Below are positions 45,052 to 54,409 of a stretch of DNA of 64,000 nt, piece by piece; positions within the stretch are counted from its first letter, which is position 1; every line of letters begins with the position of its first letter. The notes beneath the pieces were generated by a model. That model worked only from the letters and a program-made list of their open reading frames with translations, did not search any database and was not told the DNA's origin. The DNA is from Chryseobacterium tagetis (GTDB taxonomy: Bacteria; Bacteroidota; Bacteroidia; Flavobacteriales; Weeksellaceae): positions 124,001-188,000 of the forward strand of contig NZ_JAERSE020000006.1 of assembly GCF_016735585.2 (NCBI RefSeq), read 5' to 3'. Both the position numbers and the translations under genes were made by a program.

Positions 45052-48000
45052 ATGAGTGTATTTTTACATTACAAAACCAAAAACCTCTTGAGGGAGCTGG
45101 TAGTAGTGTTCTGTATGCTTTTCGGATTGTTTGCAAAAGGGCAAACAGGATCGATCGGTACAGGTACTGCAACATCCAGCAACCTTCCTGTTTACTCTTG
45201 TTATGGATATAATTATTCACAACAATTGTATACAGCTGCAGAGCTTACTACAGCTATTGGAACGACCAATACGGTAATAACCAAGGTACGATTCTATGTA
45301 TCAGCTACAGCAGCAACCCAGTCCAACTATAATCAATGGACGGTATATCTTGGTAATACTACCAAAACAACTTTTGCTTCTACCACAGACTGGGTTCCTT
45401 TATCCCAAATGTCTCAGGTTTATTCCGGAACATTAGGAAATATGACCGCAGGGAATTGGGTAGAACTTTCCCTGAGTACCCCATTTGTATGGGACGGGAC
45501 AAGTAATCTTGTGATTGCAATTGACGAAAATGCACCGGGCTATTCTTGTACAGCTACTTGGGGTGCGTACACTTCAGGAGCAAATACCGGGATTTATCAG
45601 TATAGTGATACTGTAAATGCTGACCCTGCTTCACCGCCAACGGCAAGTAGCAGAACGGCATCTATTCCTAGGTTGCAGCTTGTAAGCGAGGCTCCTTCTG
45701 GATGTATGTTTCCTAATCAGTTAGCTACAGGAGTTATTAGTAGTAACAGTGGACAGGTTACCTGGACAGCGCCAACGCCTGTACCAGCTAACGGTTATGA
45801 CGTTTATTATAATACCACAGGAGTAGCACCTACTTCTTCGACCGTATTAAATGCAACTAACTCCGTACAAAGTACTACAACCTCAGCAACGATTCCTGGG
45901 TTGGCAGCTAATACAACATATTATGTATGGGTAAGAGCAAAATGTAGTTCGACTCAACAAAGTATTTGGGTAGGACCGGTTTCTTTCTACACAGGCTATT
46001 GTGTGCCGACAGGAGGAACAAGTTCAACATCCAATTATTTAACTAAGATCTTGACAACAGGAGGATGGACGAACTTGAATTATACAGCATCATCTTATGC
46101 AGCATATGTTAATAATTCAACAAATACCATCAGTGCTTCACCAGGAAGTGCGATCAGTGTTAATTTAGGAGCTGGAACTTCTACTTATTACTATTATGTA
46201 TGGGTAGACTGGAATAATGATATGGATTTCAATGATGCGGGAGAGACTATTCTAGCTACTACTTCTTATGCAGCTACGGGATCAACAACGATTAACGTTC
46301 CGGCAGCGCAGGCTTATGGAAATTACAGAGTAAGATTTGCTACATCAGGATCTGGCGCAATTACATCTTGTGGTACTGCTCCTTATGGAAATTACGTAGA
46401 TTATACTATAGCAGTTGGAGCCCCACCTACATGTATGCCACCTACGGCTTTAGTTCTAAATTCTGCTACAACAGCTTCAGCTACTATTAGCTGGACAGCT
46501 TCTGTAACTAACCCTGCTTTAGGATACGAAATTTATTATAATACTACGGGAGTAGCACCTACTTCTTCAACAGTATTGAATGCTACTAACTCTGTACAAA
46601 GTACAACTACATCGGCGACGGTTCCGGGGTTAGCAGCGAATACGACTTATTATATATGGGTACGTGCAAAATGTAGTACCTCTGATCAAAGCCCTTGGTC
46701 TGGACCGGTTTCTGTATATACAGGATATTGTGTGCCTACACCTCCAACGAGTACAACTACCACTTATTATTTAAATAAGGTAACTACTACAGGAGGATGG
46801 ACTAACTTGAATTATGCAGCTACTTCTTATAGCCCGTATGTTATCACGAATTCATCAATTAATAGCTCACCGGGATTCGCGGTGAATATGAATCTAGGAA
46901 TTAGTTCTTCTACAGGATATTTCTATGTTTGGGTAGACTGGAATAATGATATGGATTTCAATGATCCGGGAGAAACAATTTTGGCAACAACTTCTTATTC
47001 TGCAACAGGAACAGCAACCATTAATATTCCGGCAGGGCAGGCATTAGGTAACTATAGAGTAAGATGTGCAACTTCATACAGTGGTGCAATTACACCTTGT
47101 TCATCTGCTACTTACGGGACATATGCAGACTTTACCCTTATTGTAGGAGCTCCGCCAACATGTTTACCACCAACAGGTATGGCAGTAAACGGAGTAACAG
47201 GAAATTCAGCAACAATTAGCTGGGCAGCAGTAACACCTGCACCAGCAAACGGATATGCATTCTATCTTTCTACATCACCTACACCACCAGCTTTTGGGGC
47301 ACCAGCTACAGGAACTTCAACAACTAACTCTGCGGATTTAACGCCTTATGGTCTACAACCAAGTACTACTTATTATTGGTGGGTAAGAGCGGTTTGTTCT
47401 TCTACAGATAACAGTTATTGGTCACAAGGTCCAAGCTTTATGACGACACAGATTCCGGCAGCACTTCCTTATCTTCAGAATTTTGAAGCTACGAATGATT
47501 TAGGATTACTGAACGGAACACAGACTAATAAATGGTTCTATGGTTCTGCAACAGGAAATACAGGGAAATCTATCTATATTTCTAATGATAGCGGAACAAC
47601 GAATGCCTATACAATTACTTCAACAAGTGTAGTACAGGCGTACAGAGATATTCAGATTCCTGCAGGAACCAGTCTTGCTACCTTCTCTTTTGACTGGAAA
47701 GCAAATGGAGAAAGTTCTTATGACTATTTAAGAGTATGGTTGGTTCCGGCAAGCTTTATGCCTACACCGGGAACTCAGACCACTGCAGCAACCGGAACAC
47801 CGGGAGCACCTGGAAGAATTCAGGTAGGACAGTATAACTTAAGCGGAACAACTTGGAGTTCATATTCTAATCCGAACTTAAACCTTACTAATTATGCAGG
47901 AGGTGTAATGCGTTTGGTATTCGAATGGATAAACGATGGCTCAGGAGGAACTCAACCACCGGTTGCTATTGACAACATTGTACTAAGAGTTTGTAGTACC

Positions 48001-49572
48001 GCTACTCCTGTAGTAACAGTAACTCCAGCTTCTATTACGCACAACTCGGCTACGATTACATGGCCTCAGGATATAGGGGGAGCTTCTTATAAAGTAAGAT
48101 ACCGTCCAGTAGGTACTGGCCAATGGTTGCCAACAACAGGTCCTATTGATGTAGCGGCAGTAACAGGAACAACACAGACGTTTACTTTAAACCCACCAAC
48201 GTATCCGTTAACTCCTGCAACATTGTATGAAGTAGAAGTAGCGGCAGTGTGTAACACTGTAAATGTAGGAACGTATTCACACAATGAATTTACGACTAAG
48301 TGTGACCCTACACCGCCGAATGTAACGTTCACAAATATCACATCTACTTCAGCTGTTGTGAACTGGTCACCACTGGTAGCAAGTGCAACATACCAAATGC
48401 AGTGGAGAAAAGTTGGAGATATAGCGTGGTCATCTACGATCAATTTGCCTAATCCGCCAACAAGTACTTATTTACTTTCAGGATTAACAGCATATACTCA
48501 ATATGAAGTTCAGGTAAGAAGTACTTGTATAAACTCTACTACACCTAACCCTTGGTCAAGCTTATCAAGATTTACGACTGAGAGAACATGTGATATTGCT
48601 CCGCCAGGATTAACTATTCTGGAATTGAAGCCAACTAGTGCTAAAGTTCAGTGGGATCCTTATGTAGGACCAGATGCAACCGGGAAATATATTTTAAGAT
48701 ACAGAAAAGTAGGGATTCCGGGATGGACTAATGTTCAGGTAAATAACAATATCTATACCCTTACCGGTTTAACTGAGTTGACGAAATATGAAATGGAGGT
48801 AGCGAATATTTGTAGTGGTACTCCGGGTAACTTTACCTTACCATATTATTTCACGACTCCAACAGTGATCTATTGCCAGATGGGAGCTAATAATACATCC
48901 GGAGAGTACATCTCTAAAGTAACAGTAGTACCTAATGGAAAACCACAAATGGTTAATGCTTCCGTAGCCTCAACATATACTGATTATACAGCTGTTATAC
49001 CTGCTCAGATCGAACTGATTCAGGGATCAACGAATAACCAGTTAACGATTGATAAAGTGGTAACAGGAGATGCAGGAGTTGTTGCTTGGATTGACTTTAA
49101 CAGAAACGGAGAATTTGATATCAATGAAAGAATCTTAGTATCCGGACCAAACAGTGCAGCGACAGCAACTACAACATTCAGTGTACCGTCAGATGCTTTT
49201 GTTAGCAATGCAGATTATATGTATGTAGTAATGCGAGTAGCTTTGATGAAAGGAGGAATTCCTGTAAACTGTACCAACTTCGACAGTGGAGAAGTAGAGG
49301 ATTACACGGTAAGAATCACTAAGAAATCATCAAGCAGTTTATTGAATCAGACAGACATCTTGATTTACCCTAACCCGGTAAGTACCGTATTAAATGTTAA
49401 GAATATCAGCAAGAGAGCCAACTATAAGATCTATAGTGCAGCTGGTCAGTTGATCTCAAGCGGAATCATCTTAAACAACAAAGTAGATGTTCACGCATTG
49501 ATCAATGGAGTTTATATGATCGATATTCAGGATGGCTCAACTTCCGTACAGAAGAAGTTCATCAAGGAATAA
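45052..49572 (+). CDS. giant modular T9SS surface protein 4
   Basis: A 1506-residue exported protein with the same module order as giant protein 3: signal peptide (MSVFLHYKTKNLLRELVVVF), N-terminal domain (ASIPRLQLVSEA end), fnIII, GEVED-like, fnIII, GEVED-like, fnIII, choice-of-anchor-J-like module (LPYLQNFEATNDLG ... MRLVFEWINDGSGG), then three fnIII, GEVED (FDSGEVEDYTVRI) and type A sorting domain. The second fnIII differs from that of protein 3 and carries instead a stretch copied from its own first fnIII (GVAPTSSTVLNATNSVQSTT occurs in both). The sorting domain and GEVED module match giant protein 2 in small details (KKSSSSLLNQTDILIYP) rather than protein 3. It is the last gene of the 31-kb exported-protein block. 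Confidence 0.9.
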   Translation: MSVFLHYKTKNLLRELVVVFCMLFGLFAKGQTGSIGTGTATSSNLPVYSCYGYNYSQQLYTAAELTTAIGTTNTVITKVRFYVSATAATQSNYNQWTVYLGNTTKTTFASTTDWVPLSQMSQVYSGTLGNMTAGNWVELSLSTPFVWDGTSNLVIAIDENAPGYSCTATWGAYTSGANTGIYQYSDTVNADPASPPTASSRTASIPRLQLVSEAPSGCMFPNQLATGVISSNSGQVTWTAPTPVPANGYDVYYNTTGVAPTSSTVLNATNSVQSTTTSATIPGLAANTTYYVWVRAKCSSTQQSIWVGPVSFYTGYCVPTGGTSSTSNYLTKILTTGGWTNLNYTASSYAAYVNNSTNTISASPGSAISVNLGAGTSTYYYYVWVDWNNDMDFNDAGETILATTSYAATGSTTINVPAAQAYGNYRVRFATSGSGAITSCGTAPYGNYVDYTIAVGAPPTCMPPTALVLNSATTASATISWTASVTNPALGYEIYYNTTGVAPTSSTVLNATNSVQSTTTSATVPGLAANTTYYIWVRAKCSTSDQSPWSGPVSVYTGYCVPTPPTSTTTTYYLNKVTTTGGWTNLNYAATSYSPYVITNSSINSSPGFAVNMNLGISSSTGYFYVWVDWNNDMDFNDPGETILATTSYSATGTATINIPAGQALGNYRVRCATSYSGAITPCSSATYGTYADFTLIVGAPPTCLPPTGMAVNGVTGNSATISWAAVTPAPANGYAFYLSTSPTPPAFGAPATGTSTTNSADLTPYGLQPSTTYYWWVRAVCSSTDNSYWSQGPSFMTTQIPAALPYLQNFEATNDLGLLNGTQTNKWFYGSATGNTGKSIYISNDSGTTNAYTITSTSVVQAYRDIQIPAGTSLATFSFDWKANGESSYDYLRVWLVPASFMPTPGTQTTAATGTPGAPGRIQVGQYNLSGTTWSSYSNPNLNLTNYAGGVMRLVFEWINDGSGGTQPPVAIDNIVLRVCSTATPVVTVTPASITHNSATITWPQDIGGASYKVRYRPVGTGQWLPTTGPIDVAAVTGTTQTFTLNPPTYPLTPATLYEVEVAAVCNTVNVGTYSHNEFTTKCDPTPPNVTFTNITSTSAVVNWSPLVASATYQMQWRKVGDIAWSSTINLPNPPTSTYLLSGLTAYTQYEVQVRSTCINSTTPNPWSSLSRFTTERTCDIAPPGLTILELKPTSAKVQWDPYVGPDATGKYILRYRKVGIPGWTNVQVNNNIYTLTGLTELTKYEMEVANICSGTPGNFTLPYYFTTPTVIYCQMGANNTSGEYISKVTVVPNGKPQMVNASVASTYTDYTAVIPAQIELIQGSTNNQLTIDKVVTGDAGVVAWIDFNRNGEFDINERILVSGPNSAATATTTFSVPSDAFVSNADYMYVVMRVALMKGGIPVNCTNFDSGEVEDYTVRITKKSSSSLLNQTDILIYPNPVSTVLNVKNISKRANYKIYSAAGQLISSGIILNNKVDVHALINGVYMIDIQDGSTSVQKKFIKE

Positions 49573-49609
49573 TAATCATATTAATTGATTTAATTATCTT
49601 TTAAAATAG

Positions 49610-49641
49610 AATCAGCTCTCAGAAATGAGAGCTGATTTTTT
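49610..49641 (+). terminator. intrinsic terminator after giant gene 4
   Basis: Same 12-bp stem with GAAA loop, then T-run. Confidence 0.96.
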
Positions 49642-49710
49642 ATATAATAAAGACATCAGAATCTTCTCAGAGTAAAGAATGCCCGGAATATTCCGGTGTC
49701 TGGTTTTAAG

Positions 49711-49744
49711 AAATAAAAAACTCGTTGAGTATTTTCAACGAGTT
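49711..49744 (-). terminator. intrinsic terminator of the ruvB-coaE operon
   Basis: Stem AACTCGTTGA / TCAACGAGTT (49719-49728, 49735-49744) with a 6-nt loop; on the minus strand it is followed by TTTTTTATTT just after the coaE stop. Confidence 0.88.
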
Positions 49745-49749
49745 ATATT

Positions 49750-50385
49750 TTATTCAATACTGAAGATGATTTTTTCAGTTTGTTCCTTTAGATCTTCTAG
49801 ATTTGTATTATTGTAGATAATGCAGTTTGCCAGTTTTATCTTGTCTTTTTCAGGCATTTGCTTTTCCATAACGGCTTCTACTTCACGATAGGTTTTTCCA
49901 TCCCTATCCATTACTCTTTTAGCCCGGATATTATCTTCGGCGGTTACTAAAACAGATTTGTAGCATTGCCTGTTTAATTTTAATTCAAACAACAAAGCCG
50001 TTTCTTTAAAAACTAGGTATTTGGTCTGTCTTTTCAGCCAGTCTTCAAAATCAATCCGGACAGCCGGATGAATAATTTCATTTAAGCCTTGAAGTAAATC
50101 TTTATTGTTAAAAACTTTGTCGGCCACAAACTTTCTGTTGTAAAGCCCGTTTTCATCATAAGATTCCTCTCCTAAAAGCTCTTTAATTTTACTCTTCAAA
50201 CCGTCATTATCATTTACAATGTCCTTTGCTCTGTCGTCCGAGTAATAGACAGGAAATCCAAATTCTTCAATAAACTTTGCGACCGTAGTTTTTCCGGAAC
50301 CTATTCCTCCCGTTAAACCAATGATTTTGGGGGTAGATAACGGTTCTGGTTCCGCTTTCTGAGTTTCTGATTGTAATTCTTCCAT
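49750..50385 (-). CDS. coaE: dephospho-CoA kinase
   Basis: A 211-residue cytosolic kinase that performs the last step of coenzyme A synthesis (phosphorylation of the ribose 3'-OH). The P-loop GLTGGIGSGKTT is at residues 23-34, after an 18-residue Glu/Pro-rich extension not found in most homologues. YYSDDRAKDIV carries the conserved Asp, and the CoA-domain motif HPAVR and later RAKRVMDRDGKT (lid region) are present. It is the last gene of the operon ruvB - paiB-like - MBL - coaE and starts 9 nt after the MBL gene stop. The next downstream ATG options would cut near the P-loop, so the first ATG is kept. Confidence 0.95.
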   Translation of the reverse strand: MEELQSETQKAEPEPLSTPKIIGLTGGIGSGKTTVAKFIEEFGFPVYYSDDRAKDIVNDNDGLKSKIKELLGEESYDENGLYNRKFVADKVFNNKDLLQGLNEIIHPAVRIDFEDWLKRQTKYLVFKETALLFELKLNRQCYKSVLVTAEDNIRAKRVMDRDGKTYREVEAVMEKQMPEKDKIKLANCIIYNNTNLEDLKEQTEKIIFSIE

Positions 50386-50394
50386 ACTTAAAAA

Positions 50395-51261
50395 TTAATA
50401 TCCGAAAACATCATTAAAGCTAAACGTCTCATCCAATCTTACTCCCTTTTCAGTCATTTTAAGACTGGCCAGTTCATGGTGTGCATCATGTTCAAAGAAT
50501 AGCAGATATTCATTATCTATACATTGCTTCAGGAATTTTCCTTTCTCTTCTAATGTTAAAAGAGGTCTTGTATCATATCCCATCACATATACCTGATTGA
50601 TATGCCCGGCTGTCGGAATCAGATCAGCAGCAAAAACGATTGTTTTTTCCTGATATTGAATAACAGGAAGCATTTGTTTCTCTGTATGCCCGTCAACAAA
50701 TATAACATCCATTTTCAGATCCGGAGCAAAACCATAATTTCCTGTTGTTGGAAGTGGCAAAAAGTTTAATTGCCCACTTTCCTGCATAGGAATAATATTT
50801 TCCTTTAAAAAACTAGCTTTTTCTCTTGCATTAGGTTCTGTCGCCCATTGCCAGTGGTTTTCGTTGGTCCAGAAGTGAGCATTTTTAAAAGCGGGTCTGT
50901 AGCCTGTTCTGTCATCGTTCCATTCAATAGCGCCCCCACAATGGTCGAAATGAAGATGGGTCAGGAAAACATCTGTGATATCCTCTCTTACAAAACCGTA
51001 TTTTTTTAAATTCTTATCTAAATTATCATCTCCCCAAAGAGAATAATGCCCGAAGAACTTATCGTCCTGCTTATTTCCAAGACCACAGTCAATTAAAATT
51101 AATTTCTTTCCGTCTTCTACAAGAAGAGAGCGTGTTCCGAGCTCGATCAGGTTTTTTTCGTCTGCAGGATTAGTCTTTTCCCACAAACTCTTTGGGACGA
51201 CTCCAAACATGGCGCCGCCATCCAGTTTAAATTTTCCACATTGTATTGGATATAGTTTCAT
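50395..51261 (-). CDS. metallo-beta-lactamase fold hydrolase
   Basis: A 288-residue cytosolic MBL-fold protein. The metal motif THLHFDHCGG gives H102, H104, D106 and H107; other ligands are expected in ENHWQWA (His), VDGHTEKQM (His about 210), AADLIPTAGH (Asp) and the late EHDAHHE. The N-terminal ARTSLL-type GTRSLLVEDGKKLILIDCGLG resembles the lactonase-like/AttM group, but the substrate cannot be told from sequence. It sits between the PaiB-like gene (22 nt upstream) and coaE (9 nt downstream). Confidence 0.9.
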   Translation of the reverse strand: MKLYPIQCGKFKLDGGAMFGVVPKSLWEKTNPADEKNLIELGTRSLLVEDGKKLILIDCGLGNKQDDKFFGHYSLWGDDNLDKNLKKYGFVREDITDVFLTHLHFDHCGGAIEWNDDRTGYRPAFKNAHFWTNENHWQWATEPNAREKASFLKENIIPMQESGQLNFLPLPTTGNYGFAPDLKMDVIFVDGHTEKQMLPVIQYQEKTIVFAADLIPTAGHINQVYVMGYDTRPLLTLEEKGKFLKQCIDNEYLLFFEHDAHHELASLKMTEKGVRLDETFSFNDVFGY

Positions 51262-51283
51262 ATAATATTAAGTTTATAATGTA

Positions 51284-51895
51284 TTATTTTTTTAACAGTT
51301 TCATTTTCTCAGCAATCTTTCTTCCGTTTTCATCGCTGTTTTCAAGATTTGAAATGATATTTTTAAAATCGTTCTCTTTTCTGTTTTGAGAAAGCTTTTG
51401 TTTAATGAAAATCTCAGTAGGAATAATTTTTAATCCGAAAGCCCCTTTCATTTCTTTTTCAACAAACTCCTTTCCCATATTGTCTACCATCATCGGACAT
51501 TGCTGAAATATCTCATACTTGGAAGTCAGTTTATCCAAATGATGATACAGCTCTTCCGGGTTCATCAGTTCAACCTTTCCATAGATTTGAACCGCTTCAT
51601 AATTCCAGGTAGAAACATTTACATGATCGTACCAGCTGCTCGAAATATACGTATGCGCTCCTAAAAAATCACAAAGAACTTCATCTCCGTTTTTTAAGGT
51701 CTTCGCCTGAGGATTCGCCTTCGAAATGCGAGTTTCAATATAGATATTTTCTGTGTCATCTTCATTCAGCATCATCATCGAATGGGTAGCGCGAATTTTA
51801 TCCACAGAAGAAATTAATAAAGCGAAAGAATGCTCTCTGATGATTTCTTTCATCAGGCTGTAATCTTCACTCTTGTATAATTTAGGTATAAACAT
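51284..51895 (-). CDS. PaiB-family FMN-binding protein
   Basis: A 203-residue protein that starts MFIPKLYKSED and continues with FALLISS, then SWYDHVNVSTWNYEAVQIYG, the typical signature of the PaiB/FMN-binding split-barrel family (annotated as FMN-binding negative transcriptional regulator from B. subtilis PaiB). Its molecular role outside B. subtilis is not settled; no DNA-binding motif is visible. It begins 3 nt after the ruvB stop, so it is translated from the same message. Confidence 0.88.
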   Translation of the reverse strand: MFIPKLYKSEDYSLMKEIIREHSFALLISSVDKIRATHSMMMLNEDDTENIYIETRISKANPQAKTLKNGDEVLCDFLGAHTYISSSWYDHVNVSTWNYEAVQIYGKVELMNPEELYHHLDKLTSKYEIFQQCPMMVDNMGKEFVEKEMKGAFGLKIIPTEIFIKQKLSQNRKENDFKNIISNLENSDENGRKIAEKMKLLKK

Positions 51896-51898
51896 TCT

Positions 51899-52921
51899 TT
51901 AAAATAATTCTCCAGGATTTTTTGGTCTTGTAATATTCAGATGTTTGTATGCTTTATCTGTAACTTCACGACCTCTGGGAGTTCGGATAATGAATCCCTC
52001 CTGAATAAGAAAAGGTTCATAAACCTCTTCCAGCGTTTCCGGGTTTTCTGCAATAGACGTTGCAAGCGCTGAAATTCCTACAGGTTTCCCTTTGAAATTC
52101 TCAATCATCACCCGCATAATTTTGTTATCCATTTCATCTAATCCGAATTCATCTACATTCAATGAATTTAAAGCATATTTTGTAATCTCTATTTCAATTT
52201 CGCCATTCCCTTTAATTTCAGCAAAATCACGGACTCTTCTTAAAAGTGCATTGGCAATTCTCGGAGTTCCGCGGCTTCTTCTGGCAATTTCAATGGCAGC
52301 ATCCTCATAGATTTTTACGCCCAAAACTCTTGCGCTTCTGATGATGATCATCGATAACAATTCGATCGTATAATATTCCAATCTGCTTTGAATCCCAAAT
52401 CTGGCAAGCATCGGCTTAGTCAGCATTCCGCTTCTTGTAGTTGCTCCCACCAAAGTAAAAGGATTCAGACCAATCTGAACACTTCTTGCATTCGGGCCGG
52501 TTTCAAGCATGATATCAATTTTGTAATCCTCCATTGCAGAGTACAGGTACTCTTCCACAACAGGAGATAATCGGTGAATTTCATCGATAAAAAGAACGTC
52601 ATTCTCTTCAAGATTAGTCAAAAGACCGGCTAAACTTCCTGGTTTATCCAAAACAGGCCCCGATGTAATTTTACAATTTACACCAAGCTCATTCGCGATA
52701 ATATTTGCTAAAGTAGTTTTACCTAAACCCGGAGGACCATGTAATAAAACATGATCGAGAGCACCGCCACGTTTTTTGGCAGCGGTCACGAAGACTTCAA
52801 GATTTTCCAAAGTTTTCCTCTGCCCCGCAAAATCTTTAAAGCTCTGGGGACGAATCTGTTCTTCCTGAATCAGCTCTTCACGGGAGTAATTGTCTTTGTC
52901 TGGATGTAAAAAATCAGGCAT
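51899..52921 (-). CDS. ruvB: Holliday junction branch migration helicase RuvB
   Basis: A 340-residue AAA+ motor that drives branch migration of Holliday junctions together with RuvA. Walker A GPPGLGKT (62-69), Walker B with FIDEIHRLSP, sensor 1 GATTRSGMLT, the arginine finger in MLARFGI and the C-terminal winged helix (GISALATSIAENPETLEEVYEPFLIQEGF, shown by the motifs GISALA and LIQEGFI) are all present. First gene of the operon. Upstream on the minus strand at 52942-52949 TATCTTTA is close to the -7 consensus. Confidence 0.98.
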   Translation of the reverse strand: MPDFLHPDKDNYSREELIQEEQIRPQSFKDFAGQRKTLENLEVFVTAAKKRGGALDHVLLHGPPGLGKTTLANIIANELGVNCKITSGPVLDKPGSLAGLLTNLEENDVLFIDEIHRLSPVVEEYLYSAMEDYKIDIMLETGPNARSVQIGLNPFTLVGATTRSGMLTKPMLARFGIQSRLEYYTIELLSMIIIRSARVLGVKIYEDAAIEIARRSRGTPRIANALLRRVRDFAEIKGNGEIEIEITKYALNSLNVDEFGLDEMDNKIMRVMIENFKGKPVGISALATSIAENPETLEEVYEPFLIQEGFIIRTPRGREVTDKAYKHLNITRPKNPGELF

Positions 52922-53070
52922 TAATTCAATTTCATTTACCGTAAAGATAGGAAAATTAGGTTAAGATATAAAGGTTGAAACAGATGAAAAATTAAGATTT
53001 GAGCAGAAGAGATATTTTAAGTATTTTTGAGAGAGAAAATAAGATAAAACTCTTCTGCTTATTTCTGTGC

Positions 53071-53132
53071 AGAGATTCCTGCGGAATGACAAATTGTATG
53101 TGCATCTTTTGTCATGCTGAAAGCATCTAAGC
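53071..53132. repeat. imperfect intergenic inverted repeat upstream of hutI
   Basis: Two halves in opposite direction: one with AGATTCCTGCGGAATGACAA and the other with TTTGTCATGCTGAAAGCATC. ATGACAAA (53086-53093) and TTTGTCAT (53108-53115) are perfect complements. The outer parts are related but diverged. The remainder of the 261-nt gap between ruvB and hutI holds no other feature I can support. Confidence 0.5.
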
Positions 53133-53182
53133 ATTAGTAAGCTTTAGAATTATATATCTGCACTTTGTTTTAAACTAAATAA

Positions 53183-54409
53183 ATGAAACTTATAGGCCCT
53201 TTTAAGCAAGTCGTAACACTTGCCAATCTTCCGCTAAGAGGAAAACTTTCTGATGAGCAACTTGAAATAATTACTGATGGTGGAATTTTAGTGAATAACG
53301 ATACAATTCAGCAAGTTGGAAACTTTGAACTCCTAAAATCTGAACATCCGAATATAGAAATTGAAACAATTGAAGGAGAACAAATTGTTCTTCCTGCTTT
53401 CGTAGATTCTCATACCCATATTTGTTTTGGGGGAAACCGTGCGAATGATTTTGCCATGCGTAATGCAGGAAAAACATATCTTGAGATTGCTGAAAGTGGT
53501 GGTGGGATCTGGAGCTCGGTTCAGCATACAAGAAATGCTTCAGAAGAAGAATTACTGAAAACCTTATTAGAAAGAATCAATTTCCTGATTTCCCTTGGAA
53601 TTACAACCATCGAAGTCAAAAGCGGATACGGACTAGACGTAGAAAACGAACTGAAAATGCTTCGTATTATTAAAAAAGCTCAGGAACAAACCAAAGCAAC
53701 TTTAGTTTCTACCTGTCTTTCCGCACACCTTAAACCAAGAGACTTTGAAGGGAATAACGAAGAATATTTACAGTATATATTAACCGAAATTTTACCTAAA
53801 GTAAAAGAAGAAAATCTGGCAAAGCGTGTAGATATTTTCATTGAAAAATCTGCGTTTCAGCCTGAAGAAAGTAAAGATTTCTTACTTAAAACGAAAGATT
53901 TAGGTTTTGAAATTACCGTTCATGCAGATCAGTTTACACCCGGAAGTTCCAGGATTGCTGTGGAAGTCGGAGCAAAATCTGCAGACCATCTGGAAGCAAC
54001 TATTGATGAAGATATTGAATTTCTGGCTCAATCCGAAACTGTGGCAACGGCTTTGCCGGGTGCAAGCTTGGGGTTGGGAGAAAAATTTACTCCCGCTAGA
54101 AAACTATTGGATGCAGGAGCAATCGTAGCCATCGCAAGTGACTGGAATCCGGGGTCTGCACCCATGGGAAACCTGATTACACAGGCTTCAATTTTAGCAA
54201 CATTTGAAAAACTAACAACCGCAGAAGTATTAGCGGGAATGACGTTCCGTTCAGCTTTTGCGCTGGGTCTGGAAGACAGAGGAAGATTGGCAAAAGATTT
54301 AAAAGCAGATTTCGTGACTTTTAAAACCAATAATTTCCAGAATGTTCTTTATAATCAGGGAAGTTTAAAGGCAGAAAATGTTTATATCGATGGGATAAAA
54401 TCTAAATGA
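53183..54409 (+). CDS. hutI: imidazolonepropionase
   Basis: A 408-residue amidohydrolase-fold enzyme of histidine breakdown that opens 4-imidazolone-5-propanoate to N-formimidoyl-L-glutamate. Metal ligands H77 and H79 in FVDSHTHICFGG, then the substrate-side GGGIWSSVQHTR, KSGYGLD, and HADQFTP (metal/catalytic His) and ASDWNPGSAPMGNL (Asp) motifs. It is the first gene of a group with a small membrane protein (overlap 4 nt) and hutG, which takes the product of HutI. No HutC-type operator or other hut gene is seen in the window. Confidence 0.96.
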   Translation: MKLIGPFKQVVTLANLPLRGKLSDEQLEIITDGGILVNNDTIQQVGNFELLKSEHPNIEIETIEGEQIVLPAFVDSHTHICFGGNRANDFAMRNAGKTYLEIAESGGGIWSSVQHTRNASEEELLKTLLERINFLISLGITTIEVKSGYGLDVENELKMLRIIKKAQEQTKATLVSTCLSAHLKPRDFEGNNEEYLQYILTEILPKVKEENLAKRVDIFIEKSAFQPEESKDFLLKTKDLGFEITVHADQFTPGSSRIAVEVGAKSADHLEATIDEDIEFLAQSETVATALPGASLGLGEKFTPARKLLDAGAIVAIASDWNPGSAPMGNLITQASILATFEKLTTAEVLAGMTFRSAFALGLEDRGRLAKDLKADFVTFKTNNFQNVLYNQGSLKAENVYIDGIKSK

